From Syntrophobacteraceae bacterium (GTDB lineage Bacteria > Desulfobacterota > Syntrophobacteria > Syntrophobacterales > Syntrophobacteraceae), in the NCBI GenBank assembly GCA_017881795.1, contig JADGQM010000008.1:1-33611 (forward strand): a stretch of 33,611 bases of DNA. Direction: 5' to 3'. The position numbers were made by a program, and so were the translations under genes. Below the pieces are notes generated by a model. That model had not been told where the DNA came from. It made no database searches and was given only the letters and a program-made list of their open reading frames with translations. Below, one piece after another: positions 1 to 6,948 of this stretch; positions within the stretch are counted from its first letter, which is position 1, and the number at the start of each line of letters is the position of its first letter.

Positions 1-100
1 CTGGCCTGCAAGACCACGCAGCGAGATGCTGCGGGATCGGCGAAGGAATTGGAGCAGTCCGCCAAGATAGCGCGGGCGCTTTGCGTCAATGATGTTTAAA
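1..100 (+). CDS. Alternative: C-terminal tail of a plus-strand gene (chemoreceptor-like?)
   Basis: The plus strand is open from the window start to a TAA at 98-100 and encodes a charged, helical tail with the heptad-like stretch SAKELEQSAKIARAL. Such tails are seen at the C-terminus of methyl-accepting chemotaxis proteins, but 32 residues are too few to assign. It conflicts with the minus-strand start over the same bases. Sequence to the left of the window would settle it. Confidence 0.2.
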
Positions 101-117
101 ACGTCGTTTGGAACCAT
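1..117 (-). CDS. Start of a minus-strand gene running off the window edge (unknown)
   Basis: The minus strand has an ATG at 117 preceded by AGGAG seven bases upstream, and the frame stays open for 39 codons to the window edge. It begins MVPNDVLNIIDAKRPRYLGG. It lies 19 bases downstream of the end of the same-strand gene at 137-616, so the two could be one transcription unit. I do not recognise the fragment. The same DNA read on the plus strand also gives a plausible protein tail, and both are unlikely to be genes. The good ribosome-binding site and the operon-like spacing favour this reading. Confidence 0.4.
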   Translation of the reverse strand, partial: MVPNDVLNIIDAKRPRYLGGLLQFLRRSRSISLRGLAGQ

Positions 118-136
118 GTAGTGTCTCCTTCGATTG

Positions 137-616
137 TCAACCTGCAGCTACTTCTCCGGGCTTTTTGGAAATCTTGCCAGTCATTGACTCTACCTCAATT
201 TCGATGACGCTGATGCGAGCAAGTGAAGTGTCGGGGATCTCAAAAGGATCGTCGGAATAGTGCCGGAAGATAACCGCCAGCCCCTTCATCTTTTCCTCAG
301 GATCTTCAATGAAACAAGCCCTGCCAAATCCAATAACGGATGCATAGCTCATGCTCCATTTGCAGGGGACATCCCCTTTGATGGGGTAGCAATCGGCTTC
401 TGTTTCAAAACAAACCCGGTTGTTTCTCTTTATAAGATCAATCTTCTTGCCCTCGGGAGCCGAGTGAAAATAAAGTTTCCCTTCATGGTACCCAAAAGTA
501 ACCGGCACCACATAGGGGTAGAAGTCGTCAAACAGGGCAATCCTTAGTATCGAGGCGCTCTCAATAATCGCTTCAATCTTCTGCGGATCAATCACCTCTT
601 TGTCTTTTCGTCTCAT
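137..616 (-). CDS. Pyridoxamine 5'-phosphate oxidase family (flavin split-barrel) protein
   Basis: This 159-residue protein has the features of the NimA-like branch of the PNPOx superfamily. It has an N-terminal helix, then a strand that reads PYVVPVTFGYHEGKLYFH, the GKKIDLIKRNNRVCFE segment where the flavin phosphate normally binds, and SYASVIGFGRACFI in the third barrel strand. Family members bind FMN or related cofactors as cytoplasmic homodimers and reduce small substrates, and some confer nitroimidazole resistance. The substrate here cannot be told. The length is normal for the family. The start at 616 has a GGAGG-like sequence (AGGTTCCC) weakly placed upstream. It could head a short minus-strand unit with the partial gene at 1-117. 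Confidence 0.8.
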   Translation of the reverse strand: MRRKDKEVIDPQKIEAIIESASILRIALFDDFYPYVVPVTFGYHEGKLYFHSAPEGKKIDLIKRNNRVCFETEADCYPIKGDVPCKWSMSYASVIGFGRACFIEDPEEKMKGLAVIFRHYSDDPFEIPDTSLARISVIEIEVESMTGKISKKPGEVAAG

Positions 617-900
617 TTAGGGAACCTCCATGAATGTGGGGTGGTGACTCCGAGAGCTGATGAATCGATCATCCCCAGAGATGTTTTGTAATCATACAGC
701 CTGGCCATTCAAATTCTATAACACATTGGCCGGACAAGGAATTGTGAATTAAGGGAGCACGCGGAAAAGGCGGTCATCCGGCATCTTTAATGGCGCAAGG
801 CGATGGCAAGCTTCGCCTGCTGGTCCTTTGAGGGTTATAATGATAAAAGAACAACCGCAATGTTCCTGATATTCACCGGAAGTTTGTAAGGAAAGGGGTC

Positions 901-2019
901 ATGGGGGTTCATTTCAGAACGTTTTCCAGCGTGGAGGCTATAGCCAGGAACGAATGGAACCAGCTGGCGGTCGCTGCCAGTCCGATGATGGAGTGGGAGT
1001 ATTTCTATGCTCTCGAAAAGTCCCGTTCGGTCTCTGACCAAAAAGGCTATTATCCTTGTCACCTGATGGTCTTTGACGACCATGAGCCCATCGCGCTGGC
1101 GCCTCTCTTCGAACGGGATCGAGCATGGGTGGAATTTGGTGATGGGGGGCTGCTCGAACTGCTGAGCGAGTTGACAGGCATTCCGTTCAGTCATGGACTC
1201 GTCGGTTCGATTCCTTACACCCCGGTGCCCGGTTACCAGTTCCTGCATGGCGCGACTGCCGACCCTGTCCGGACCTCCAGGCTGTTGCTGGATTATATCG
1301 ATTTCTATTGTGAGAGCCGGAATCTCTCAAGTTCACGCTTCTATTTCATTTCTCCCCTGGCGTCTCATCTGGACGCGCTTTTGCGCGAAAAAGGCTACCT
1401 TCGACTGACAACGGAATACTCTCTGTGGTTTAATCACCACTACGCCGGTTTTGAGGATTATCTCCGCTCGTTTAAGTCGAGCAGGAGGACCAAGATCAGA
1501 CGCGAATTGCGGGAAATTGGCGGCCAAGGAATCACGATCGAGATGGTCTCCGGGGAAGATGCCCCTTTTAGATACTACGAGCTGGTCTATGAGCTCTACC
1601 GGCGAACCTGGATCAAACACATGGGGCCCCGGATTCCACCCTTTCTCAATGAAACCTTCTTCCGGCTGCTGGCCCAGAATTTCATGCCCAGAAGCGCCTT
1701 CGCGGTAGCTTCCCAGAACAACCACCGTCTTGCCATGGCGCTCTTTTACCATAAGTCGGGTACGCTCTATGGGCGCTACTGGGGTTGCTTTCAAGAAATT
1801 CCCTTCCTGCATTTTGCCACCTGCTACTACCGGCCCATAGAATACGCCATCGAACAGGGAATCAGCCGGATGGATCCCGGCTTTGGCGGAGAACACAAGC
1901 TCCTTCGCGGCTATGAAATCGTCCCGGCACACCACTATATCAAATTCCATGGGGAGCGGCAGCGCCGGGTGGCCTACTCGATATTGAAGCAGATGAAGGT
2001 GCAAACCCTTATTGCCTGA
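901..2019 (+). CDS. FemAB-like / GNAT-superfamily acyltransferase (PF04339-type)
   Basis: The 372-residue protein matches the layout of the peptidoglycan-type FemAB_like family. An early segment with FYALEKSRSVSDQKGYYP is followed by a PIALAPLF strand and then GLVGSIPYTPVPGYQFL, the hallmark IPFTPV-like motif. The C-terminal half has a second GNAT fold with LAMALFYHKSGTLYGRYWG and ends with a conserved-looking PGFGGEHKLLRGYEIVPAHH segment. Members are thought to transfer amino-acyl or acyl groups, but substrates are unknown for this branch. AAGGAAAGGGG lies just before the ATG at 901. It stands alone, and the next gene is over 400 bases away. A second, more BioF2-like relative is encoded at 20368-21363. 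Confidence 0.8.
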   Translation: MGVHFRTFSSVEAIARNEWNQLAVAASPMMEWEYFYALEKSRSVSDQKGYYPCHLMVFDDHEPIALAPLFERDRAWVEFGDGGLLELLSELTGIPFSHGLVGSIPYTPVPGYQFLHGATADPVRTSRLLLDYIDFYCESRNLSSSRFYFISPLASHLDALLREKGYLRLTTEYSLWFNHHYAGFEDYLRSFKSSRRTKIRRELREIGGQGITIEMVSGEDAPFRYYELVYELYRRTWIKHMGPRIPPFLNETFFRLLAQNFMPRSAFAVASQNNHRLAMALFYHKSGTLYGRYWGCFQEIPFLHFATCYYRPIEYAIEQGISRMDPGFGGEHKLLRGYEIVPAHHYIKFHGERQRRVAYSILKQMKVQTLIA

Positions 2020-2087
2020 CGCGGTGTGACTCATAGATGTTACAGAAATCGGTGTCGCTCTGAGGAACCATCGTGCCAAAAACCAAA

Positions 2088-2124
2088 GAGAGAGCCAGGA
2101 AGGAGGGGGGGACCTGGCTCTCTC
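2088..2124 (+). promoter_or_regulatory. Perfect 12-bp hairpin followed by an AGGAGGAGG tract
   Basis: GAGAGAGCCAGG at 2088-2099 pairs perfectly with CCTGGCTCTCTC at 2113-2124 around a purine-rich 13-base loop. The hairpin is followed at once by AGGAGGAGGAAAG, a near-ideal ribosome-binding tract, yet no start codon with an open frame follows. There is no T-run directly after the stem, so it is not a classic intrinsic terminator. It may be a structured RNA leader, or a decayed one whose gene has been lost. Confidence 0.5.
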
Positions 2125-2142
2125 AGGAGGAGGAAAGTTTGT

Positions 2143-2184
2143 CTTTCCATTTGCATACTAACACATAAGTCAAGAAATGGAAAG
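2143..2184 (+). terminator. AT-rich hairpin, possible terminator
   Basis: CTTTCCATTT at 2143-2152 pairs with AAATGGAAAG at 2175-2184 (10 bp, 22-base loop). A T-rich stretch begins about 25 bases later at 2209. The distance to the T-run is longer than usual, so terminator function is only a suggestion. Confidence 0.3.
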
Positions 2185-2456
2185 AAATTTTAAATGGCAA
2201 GAGAAAACTTTTTATTTTTTTCTTCGCTTCTTCATTTTCGCAATATTCCTGGCAATTTCAAGATAAGTTCAAGACGCTTCCTATCATCATTTCCATAGGG
2301 CATCTCTCGTCACTCGCGTGAGGATTATTTTTGGTATCCAGCATCAGGATTTCAGAGTACAAAGATATAAGGAAATCCAGGTTTTTTGTTTTGACACAAA
2401 CGCCTCGGGACGATGGAGATGATGCATAAAGCATTCTTTCATTTGGGAACACGGTC

Positions 2457-2951
2457 ATGACAAAAGCAACCTTTAAGAACGAAATCCTTGACCGGAAGAG
2501 CAAAGGACAAGCTTGGCGCGTTGCCCTTTGGCTTCTCCTTTGTTTTGTTTCCATTTTTGCATCAAGGGCTTACGCAGCAACGACGGACGAGAAGCTGATC
2601 AGCAAGTTTGTGGGGAAAAACTGGGTCAATGGGCGGTCGTGGGAGAAACTTGACTACTCAGGTAAGCTGGGTTTTGTGTGCGGTTTGTTTGACGGGATTA
2701 CCCTGTTCTGGTCTGCTGCTGAAGCCGGAAGAAAGGGTGACCTGGAGTCCATCTACCATGGCTTGAGCGTCTCCTCAAGCCTCACCGTGGGGGATGTGGT
2801 AAAGGGCATTGATGAGTTTTATGGTGATGCGGCGAATGCCAAACTTCCTGCCATCTGCGCATACTTGTTCTTCGCTCACAAATCGCGGGGTGACTCAAGC
2901 GACTCCCTGGAAAGACGGCTTACCCTCTGGCGCAAAATGTTCAACCGCTAA
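2457..2951 (+). CDS. Secreted small protein of unknown function
   Basis: This 164-residue protein has a long charged N-region, a hydrophobic core (VALWLLLCFVSIFA) and a likely cleavage site after SRAYA near residue 40. The mature part is about 120 residues and contains WEKLDYSGKLGFVCGLFDGITL, a pattern seen in small periplasmic proteins of the Rap1a/Tai-like type in which a W..L....K..FV.G...G motif recurs. I cannot place it in a named family with confidence. Two cysteines, in the FVCGLFDG and AICAYLF segments, could form a disulfide. The ATG at 2457 follows GGGAACACGGTC. No neighbour suggests a pathway. Confidence 0.65.
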   Translation: MTKATFKNEILDRKSKGQAWRVALWLLLCFVSIFASRAYAATTDEKLISKFVGKNWVNGRSWEKLDYSGKLGFVCGLFDGITLFWSAAEAGRKGDLESIYHGLSVSSSLTVGDVVKGIDEFYGDAANAKLPAICAYLFFAHKSRGDSSDSLERRLTLWRKMFNR

Positions 2952-3021
2952 CGCCCGAGCGCTCGCCGCGGAAATCGCACTGAAGCAAGAACTTCTTCGA
3001 GTGATTAATGGGAACATCACC

Positions 3022-3090
3022 CTGTCAAGCCGGCGAAAGCCGGCAGCCGGACCGCTTTTCTGGATTCAGACGTGCATCGGAATGACAACC
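3022..3090. repeat. Dispersed intergenic repeat with GAAA-capped palindrome
   Basis: GCCGGC-GAAA-GCCGGC at 3029-3044 is a perfect hairpin with a GNRA tetraloop. It is followed by a CTGGATTCAGACGTGCATCGG segment and GAATGAC. I recognise this arrangement as a common dispersed intergenic repeat in proteobacterial genomes. Only one copy is in the window, so repetition itself is not shown here. Confidence 0.45.
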
Positions 3091-3133
3091 AGTAGATTTT
3101 GGGCATCGTTGTGACCCTGCCAGGTCACTGAGC

Positions 3134-3721
3134 TTAAGGGGAAGGCTTCACCTCATAGAGGCCTATGGCGTTCAAGGTGTAGGAGTTGAGCTCGTTTTCC
3201 GCTTTGCTCAGCGCTTCCACGGTCCCAAAGATAACTTCTGCCTGGGAGTGGTGGTTGGCCGCTAGTTCCACAAAAACGGCCTCCAGATACATCGCCTGGA
3301 GGGACGATAATCGCCCGATGAGACCAATACGGCGCGCTTCAGAAATACTGCACCGATCGACCAGCGAGCGGGATCGCAGGAAAAAGTCTTCCCCTGAATC
3401 CCCCCATTTTGCGGTCCATCCATCAAGCGCGTTCTGCAGATCGTAATCCACTGAAAAGTCGTCATCGATTTCTCCGCCGGAGGTTGTCACAGCAATGATG
3501 GTTTCCATGTCGCTCCAACCTGGGTGATCAGTGAGTGCTCTGATATCTTGAAGAAGCGTTTGAAGCTTTTCGTAGAACACGGTTGATGCCTCGCTCAGGC
3601 TATCCAGAGCGGCATTGGCTTCCCGGAGGCGGGCCTCTGCTCTTGGAGTGGGTTTTGGCAGTGTCGCACAGGCCGCTAGGCTTACCAGAATCAGAATACC
3701 AGCCATCAGGTTACGGAGCAT
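3134..3721 (-). CDS. Putative lipoprotein of unknown function
   Basis: The 195-residue product starts with a lipoprotein signal, MLRNLMAGILILVSLAACAT, with a good lipobox (LAAC, lipidated cysteine at residue 18) and no aspartate directly after it. The mature protein is largely helical and acidic, with heptad-like stretches early (AEARLREANAALDSLSEA) and late (EVIFGTVEALSKAENELNS), suggesting a coiled-coil or helical bundle in the periplasm. No known domain is recognised. It would depend on prolipoprotein processing, for which lspA is encoded further on at 15681-16265. It is a single-gene unit between plus-strand genes. Confidence 0.65.
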   Translation of the reverse strand: MLRNLMAGILILVSLAACATLPKPTPRAEARLREANAALDSLSEASTVFYEKLQTLLQDIRALTDHPGWSDMETIIAVTTSGGEIDDDFSVDYDLQNALDGWTAKWGDSGEDFFLRSRSLVDRCSISEARRIGLIGRLSSLQAMYLEAVFVELAANHHSQAEVIFGTVEALSKAENELNSYTLNAIGLYEVKPSP

Positions 3722-4152
3722 GAGTCGGGTGATCTCCTCACTTATCCAATTCGATTCGCCATCTTCGATATCGTCCGCAGGTTTATCGGATTATCAATCG
3801 AGGCCAATCTTCGCCGCATGTTTCTTTATCATGTTGGGCTTTGCTGTCAATGTTCTTTTGAGCAGAGCCGGCGCCACCAGCGAACATTTGAAATGCCCAT
3901 TAATTTTTTTGTGGGCAAGGAGTTATAGATGAAGAGAGATGGATAGCGCATCGTTCCCCTCGAATCGTTGTATAGAAAGGCTCTCCATAGCCCTTAACCG
4001 GATCATGCGGACCGCGCGGTCTGGAGTTCGCCGAGATCATGGTGTTGAGAGGTTTGGGATTGCGACAGTGGGGAGTCGTGGTTATTGAAGGGTGACTCGG
4101 CGGACCCAGGTGAAGCGCAGGATCAGCATTGACAATCTCTTAGGGAGTGGCG
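3722..4152. other. Intergenic region, no gene seen; contains a 12-bp palindrome
   Basis: This 431-base gap separates the divergent lipoprotein and rhomboid genes and must hold their promoters. The only clear structure is GACCGCGCGGTC at 4010-4021, a perfect 12-bp palindrome about 130 bases before the rhomboid start, which could be an operator. Open frames here have no coding character. Confidence 0.4.
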
Positions 4153-5007
4153 ATGGGAAACCAAGAGAGAAGTTCGATTTTGTGCCCTAACTGTAGAAGG
4201 CTCATCAGCATTGACGAGTCGCCCTGTCCTCAGTGTGGCCTGCGGAATCCCGGGTCCAGGTGGAGGAATAATTTCCTGACCAAAGGTTTCCGCGATGGTG
4301 ACCAGCTCATCAGGAATATCATCTACCTCAATGTTGCCATGTTCATCTTGTCGGTTGTTTTGAGCCCGTCCTCCACACGGTTTTCCATGAACCCGCTCGA
4401 TTTTCTTTCTCCTGGCGACAGGAGCCTGCTGCTCCTGGGAGCGACAGGACGCATCCCCATCGACAAATTTCATCGCTGGTGGACGCTCCTCTCGGCAAAT
4501 TATCTGCACGCCGGCATTCTCCACATCCTCTTCAACATGGTGGCATTCTATCAAATTGCCCCTCTCATTCTTCAGGAATATGGCGGATCCAGGATGATCT
4601 CAATCTTTACCCTCAGCGGCGTCGGTGGCTATGTGGCTTCCTACTTTGCCGGAGTGTCCTTTACCCTCGGCGCCTCTGCGGCCGTTTGCGGCCTCATCGG
4701 TGCGGCGCTCTACTACGGGAAAAGCAGAGGGGGATACTTCGGGCAAATGGTCTATCGACAGGTAAGCGGCTGGGTCCTCGGCATCTTCATCTTTGGTTTC
4801 CTCATTCCGGGTATCAACAACTGGGCCCATGGTGGTGGGTTGATTGGCGGCATTTTGACAGCGTCTCTCATGGGCTATAAGGAGCGAAGCCCTGAAAAGT
4901 TCTTAGATAAAGGTGTAGCCAGCATTTGTATCCTGGCCACTCTCGGGGCGCTTTTCTGGGGAGTCTGCTCATCTTTTCTAATCCTTGCGTACAGTTCGGT
5001 GCCATAA
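4153..5007 (+). CDS. Rhomboid-family intramembrane serine protease with N-terminal zinc ribbon
   Basis: The 284-residue protein begins with a zinc ribbon (C11, C14, C25, C28 in CPNC...CPQC), followed by about six membrane helices. The rhomboid signatures are present: WTLLSANYLHAGILHILFNM in loop 1/helix 2, the nucleophile S175 in TLGAS, and the partner H226 in NNWAHGGGLIGG. It should cut membrane proteins inside the inner membrane, with the ribbon in the cytoplasm. The catalytic serine is followed by AA rather than the usual G, a variation seen in some members. I chose ATG 4153 because GGGAG at 4143-4147 is spaced five bases from it; an in-frame GTG at 4147 overlaps that site. The substrate is unknown. 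Confidence 0.88.
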   Translation: MGNQERSSILCPNCRRLISIDESPCPQCGLRNPGSRWRNNFLTKGFRDGDQLIRNIIYLNVAMFILSVVLSPSSTRFSMNPLDFLSPGDRSLLLLGATGRIPIDKFHRWWTLLSANYLHAGILHILFNMVAFYQIAPLILQEYGGSRMISIFTLSGVGGYVASYFAGVSFTLGASAAVCGLIGAALYYGKSRGGYFGQMVYRQVSGWVLGIFIFGFLIPGINNWAHGGGLIGGILTASLMGYKERSPEKFLDKGVASICILATLGALFWGVCSSFLILAYSSVP

Positions 5008-5023
5008 CTTGCTCAGATTTGCA

Positions 5024-5616
5024 TCAGCCCTGGATAAGCCAGAGGTTCACCGCGGTCGCGCCAGCTTCATCTAAATCGGAGAACTTAATAATATAGGAAT
5101 GGTCATCCCGTCCCATGCTCACCACCTCACCGTCAATCAGGACGCCCTTCCCCAGCAATCCCGGGATTTCCACCTGGACCGACGCGAAAATCTCCAGAGA
5201 TAGCTTCGTTTCCAGTTCTGCGCCTGTAGACGACAATTGGACCAGTCGGCCCTCGTGAGGCGAAGGGTCGATTTGTTTTCCGAGTATTAAACGAATGCGA
5301 ACGGGTATGGGAGCGAAGAGCTCGTTGAGCCCAGAAAGCCGTGATGTCGGGTAACGATCGTTGAGAATCAAAACATGCGTACTGACCCTCGCCGCTCGAA
5401 GACGCCGCAAGAGCTCCACACCATCTGTCCCTGGAAGCATTAGGTCCAAAATCAAGATGCTGAAGGGCTGACTCCTGGCAAGCTCCAAACCCTTCAGGCC
5501 ATCTCTTGCCAGCTCCACCAGGAATCCAGCCTCCGTGAGGGCCCTGGGCGCACAAACCCAGCGATGGCCTCCTCGTCTTCCACAATCAAGATGCGGATTG
5601 ATTGGTTTTCTTCCAT
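5024..5616 (-). pseudogene. Frameshifted response regulator: receiver half fused to a PilZ-like domain
   Basis: From ATG 5616 the frame reads MEENQSIRILIVEDEEAIAGFV, a receiver start, then runs out of frame near 5540-5555. Reading resumes in another frame with ELARDGLKGLELARSQPFSILILDLMLPGTDG, so the phospho-acceptor Asp is present. Compared with the intact regulator at 10815-11522, two extra C residues within about 10 bases (CGCCCAGGGCCCTC against CGCCAGGGCCTC) cause the break. After VLIL the similarity fades: the beta-5 lysine and the winged helix are missing. A PilZ-like domain follows instead (RLVQLSSTGAELETKLSL, then IIKFSDLDEA). PilZ domains bind c-di-GMP. It is a degraded paralog, divergent from the hydrogenase operon. 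A sequencing error in C-runs cannot be excluded. Confidence 0.75.
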
Positions 5617-5755
5617 GGATTTGCTCTCTCGATCGAGGCGCAACTTGCGGCTGGCTCTTGCGAACATCAAGCCGTCATCTTGCCCCGCAAAGAAACTTAG
5701 AACGCCACCAAACCGTAGAGTCAATGGCAAAGAAAAAGCCTCTCTCCCCGGATTA

Positions 5756-5770
5756 AAAGATTAACAATTT
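5756..5770 (+). promoter_or_regulatory. Candidate operator upstream of the hydrogenase operon
   Basis: AAAGATTAACAAT at 5756-5768 is repeated exactly, on the other strand, at 10664-10676 upstream of the response regulator gene. It lies in the AT-rich divergent region between the decayed regulator and the hydrogenase small-subunit gene, 127 bases before that gene's start. A likely reader is the OmpR-type regulator encoded at 10815-11522; this is inference from position. Confidence 0.4.
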
Positions 5771-5894
5771 GTAACTTTTCTTGCGCTACCTCAAAAGGTT
5801 ATCTCACAACCGCATTCTAGACTTTGTTGATAACCATAATCCTATAGGAATTAAACGCTAATATTATTAACCAACAACCGGAAAGGAATATAAG

Positions 5895-6866
5895 GTGAAC
5901 GTATCGAGAAGACACTTCCTTAAGTATTGTTTGGGATCTGCGGCGACCTTGGGGCTAAGCTCCTCTCTGCTGGGCAATCTGGACAAAGTGCTGGCAACGG
6001 GCGGAGGTCCGCCGATCATCTGGCTCGCGGCTGCAAATTGCACCGGCTGTACTGTATCCTTGGCCAATCGCATCGCCATCGACCACCCGACAGATGCGGC
6101 CGATCTTCTCATCTCCAACGTAAACCTCGCTTACCATCCGAACCTTATGGGGGCCGCCGGGAGCCTGGCTGTGCAGAACGCCCTCAAAGTCGAGCAGTCG
6201 GGTACCTTTGTGCTGGCCGTGGAAGGCGGGATACCCACCGCGTTTGGAGGCCGGTGCTGCTATGTGTGGAGAGAGCAAGGAGTCGACATGACGGCCATGC
6301 AGGTGGTAACGCGCCTGGCTCCCAAGGCGGCGGCGGTGCTAAGCATCGGCACCTGCGCAAGCTTCGGCGGCATGTCCGGAGCTGCCCCCAACCCTACGGC
6401 CATCCAGAGCGTCCAGGCGCTCACCGGCGTCTCGACGATCAATATCCCGGGCTGCCCCGCCCATCCCGACTGGATCGTGGGAACCATTGCGAAGCTACTC
6501 GCAGGCACCACGGTGAGCAAGGATTCTTACGGTCGTCCGACGGATTTTTTTGGCTCGACCGTCCACAGCAACTGCCCGAGAAACGGGACTCCCTGGGCAA
6601 CCAACTTCGCGCAGGAGGGGCTTTGCCTCAGAGACAAAGGCTGCAAGGGGCCGAACACCTACAGCGACTGCCCGGGCCGCAAATGGAACGGGGGCGTCAA
6701 CTGGTGCGTCGGGGCAAACGCTCTTTGCATCGGTTGCACCGAGAGCGGATTTCCTGATCGCTTTTCGCCTTTCTTCACCTCTGCAGGGGCGGTTCCCCTT
6801 GGCCATACGGCTGGGCCTCAAACGGCATCATGCTCGGCTTGCCATACGCAATCGCAACTGCCTTAG
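5895..6866 (+). CDS. [NiFe] hydrogenase small subunit, Tat-exported, with C-terminal CxxCH
   Basis: The 323-residue protein carries the three Fe-S clusters that move electrons from the NiFe site. The Tat signal is SRRHFLK at residues 4-10. Proximal cluster ligands are C49, C52, C154 and C187; distal ligands are H224, C227, C244 and C250; medial ligands are C259, C278 and C281. C271 sits where most group-1 enzymes have proline (NWCV for NWPV), predicting a medial [4Fe-4S] cluster. The extra cysteines of oxygen-tolerant enzymes are absent (G51, G159). The usual C-terminal membrane helix is missing; the protein instead ends with ASCSACHTQSQLP, a CxxCH heme-attachment motif at 313-317. The GTG start at 5895 has AAGGA nine bases upstream. 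It is followed by the large subunit, a CxxCH protein and the maturation protease. Confidence 0.95.
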   Translation: MNVSRRHFLKYCLGSAATLGLSSSLLGNLDKVLATGGGPPIIWLAAANCTGCTVSLANRIAIDHPTDAADLLISNVNLAYHPNLMGAAGSLAVQNALKVEQSGTFVLAVEGGIPTAFGGRCCYVWREQGVDMTAMQVVTRLAPKAAAVLSIGTCASFGGMSGAAPNPTAIQSVQALTGVSTINIPGCPAHPDWIVGTIAKLLAGTTVSKDSYGRPTDFFGSTVHSNCPRNGTPWATNFAQEGLCLRDKGCKGPNTYSDCPGRKWNGGVNWCVGANALCIGCTESGFPDRFSPFFTSAGAVPLGHTAGPQTASCSACHTQSQLP

Positions 6867-6948
6867 GCGGCACAGCTGAAGGATGAAACCATCGCTTGGC
6901 TGAATCGTTGCCGAGCCGATCTCAGGATCAACAGGATTGGAGGCTATT

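Larger units (their letters stand above)
2020..2456. other. Intergenic region with two hairpins, no gene seen
   Basis: This 437-base stretch contains a strong 12-bp hairpin (2088-2124), a second AT-rich hairpin (2143-2184) and a T-rich run around 2209-2225. It has no open frame with coding character. The T-rich run 25 bases after the second hairpin could end transcription of the acyltransferase gene. Confidence 0.5.

Noticed and set aside
835-2079. Long minus-strand frames opposite the FemAB-like gene
   Set aside because: They are reverse readings of a clearly coding plus-strand gene, with no ribosome-binding sites or recognisable domains.
5731-5894. Sigma-54 promoter for the hydrogenase operon
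   Set aside because: No GG-N10-GC pair is found; only a TTGC is present near 5780, without the upstream GG.
6831-6850. CSACH as a zinc site or chance motif
   Set aside because: Not fully excluded, but a second CxxCH in the next exported protein of the same operon makes heme attachment the better reading.
5895-6866. Oxygen-tolerant hydrogenase (six-cysteine proximal cluster)
   Set aside because: The positions of the two extra cysteines are G51 and G159, so the proximal cluster is the standard [4Fe-4S].
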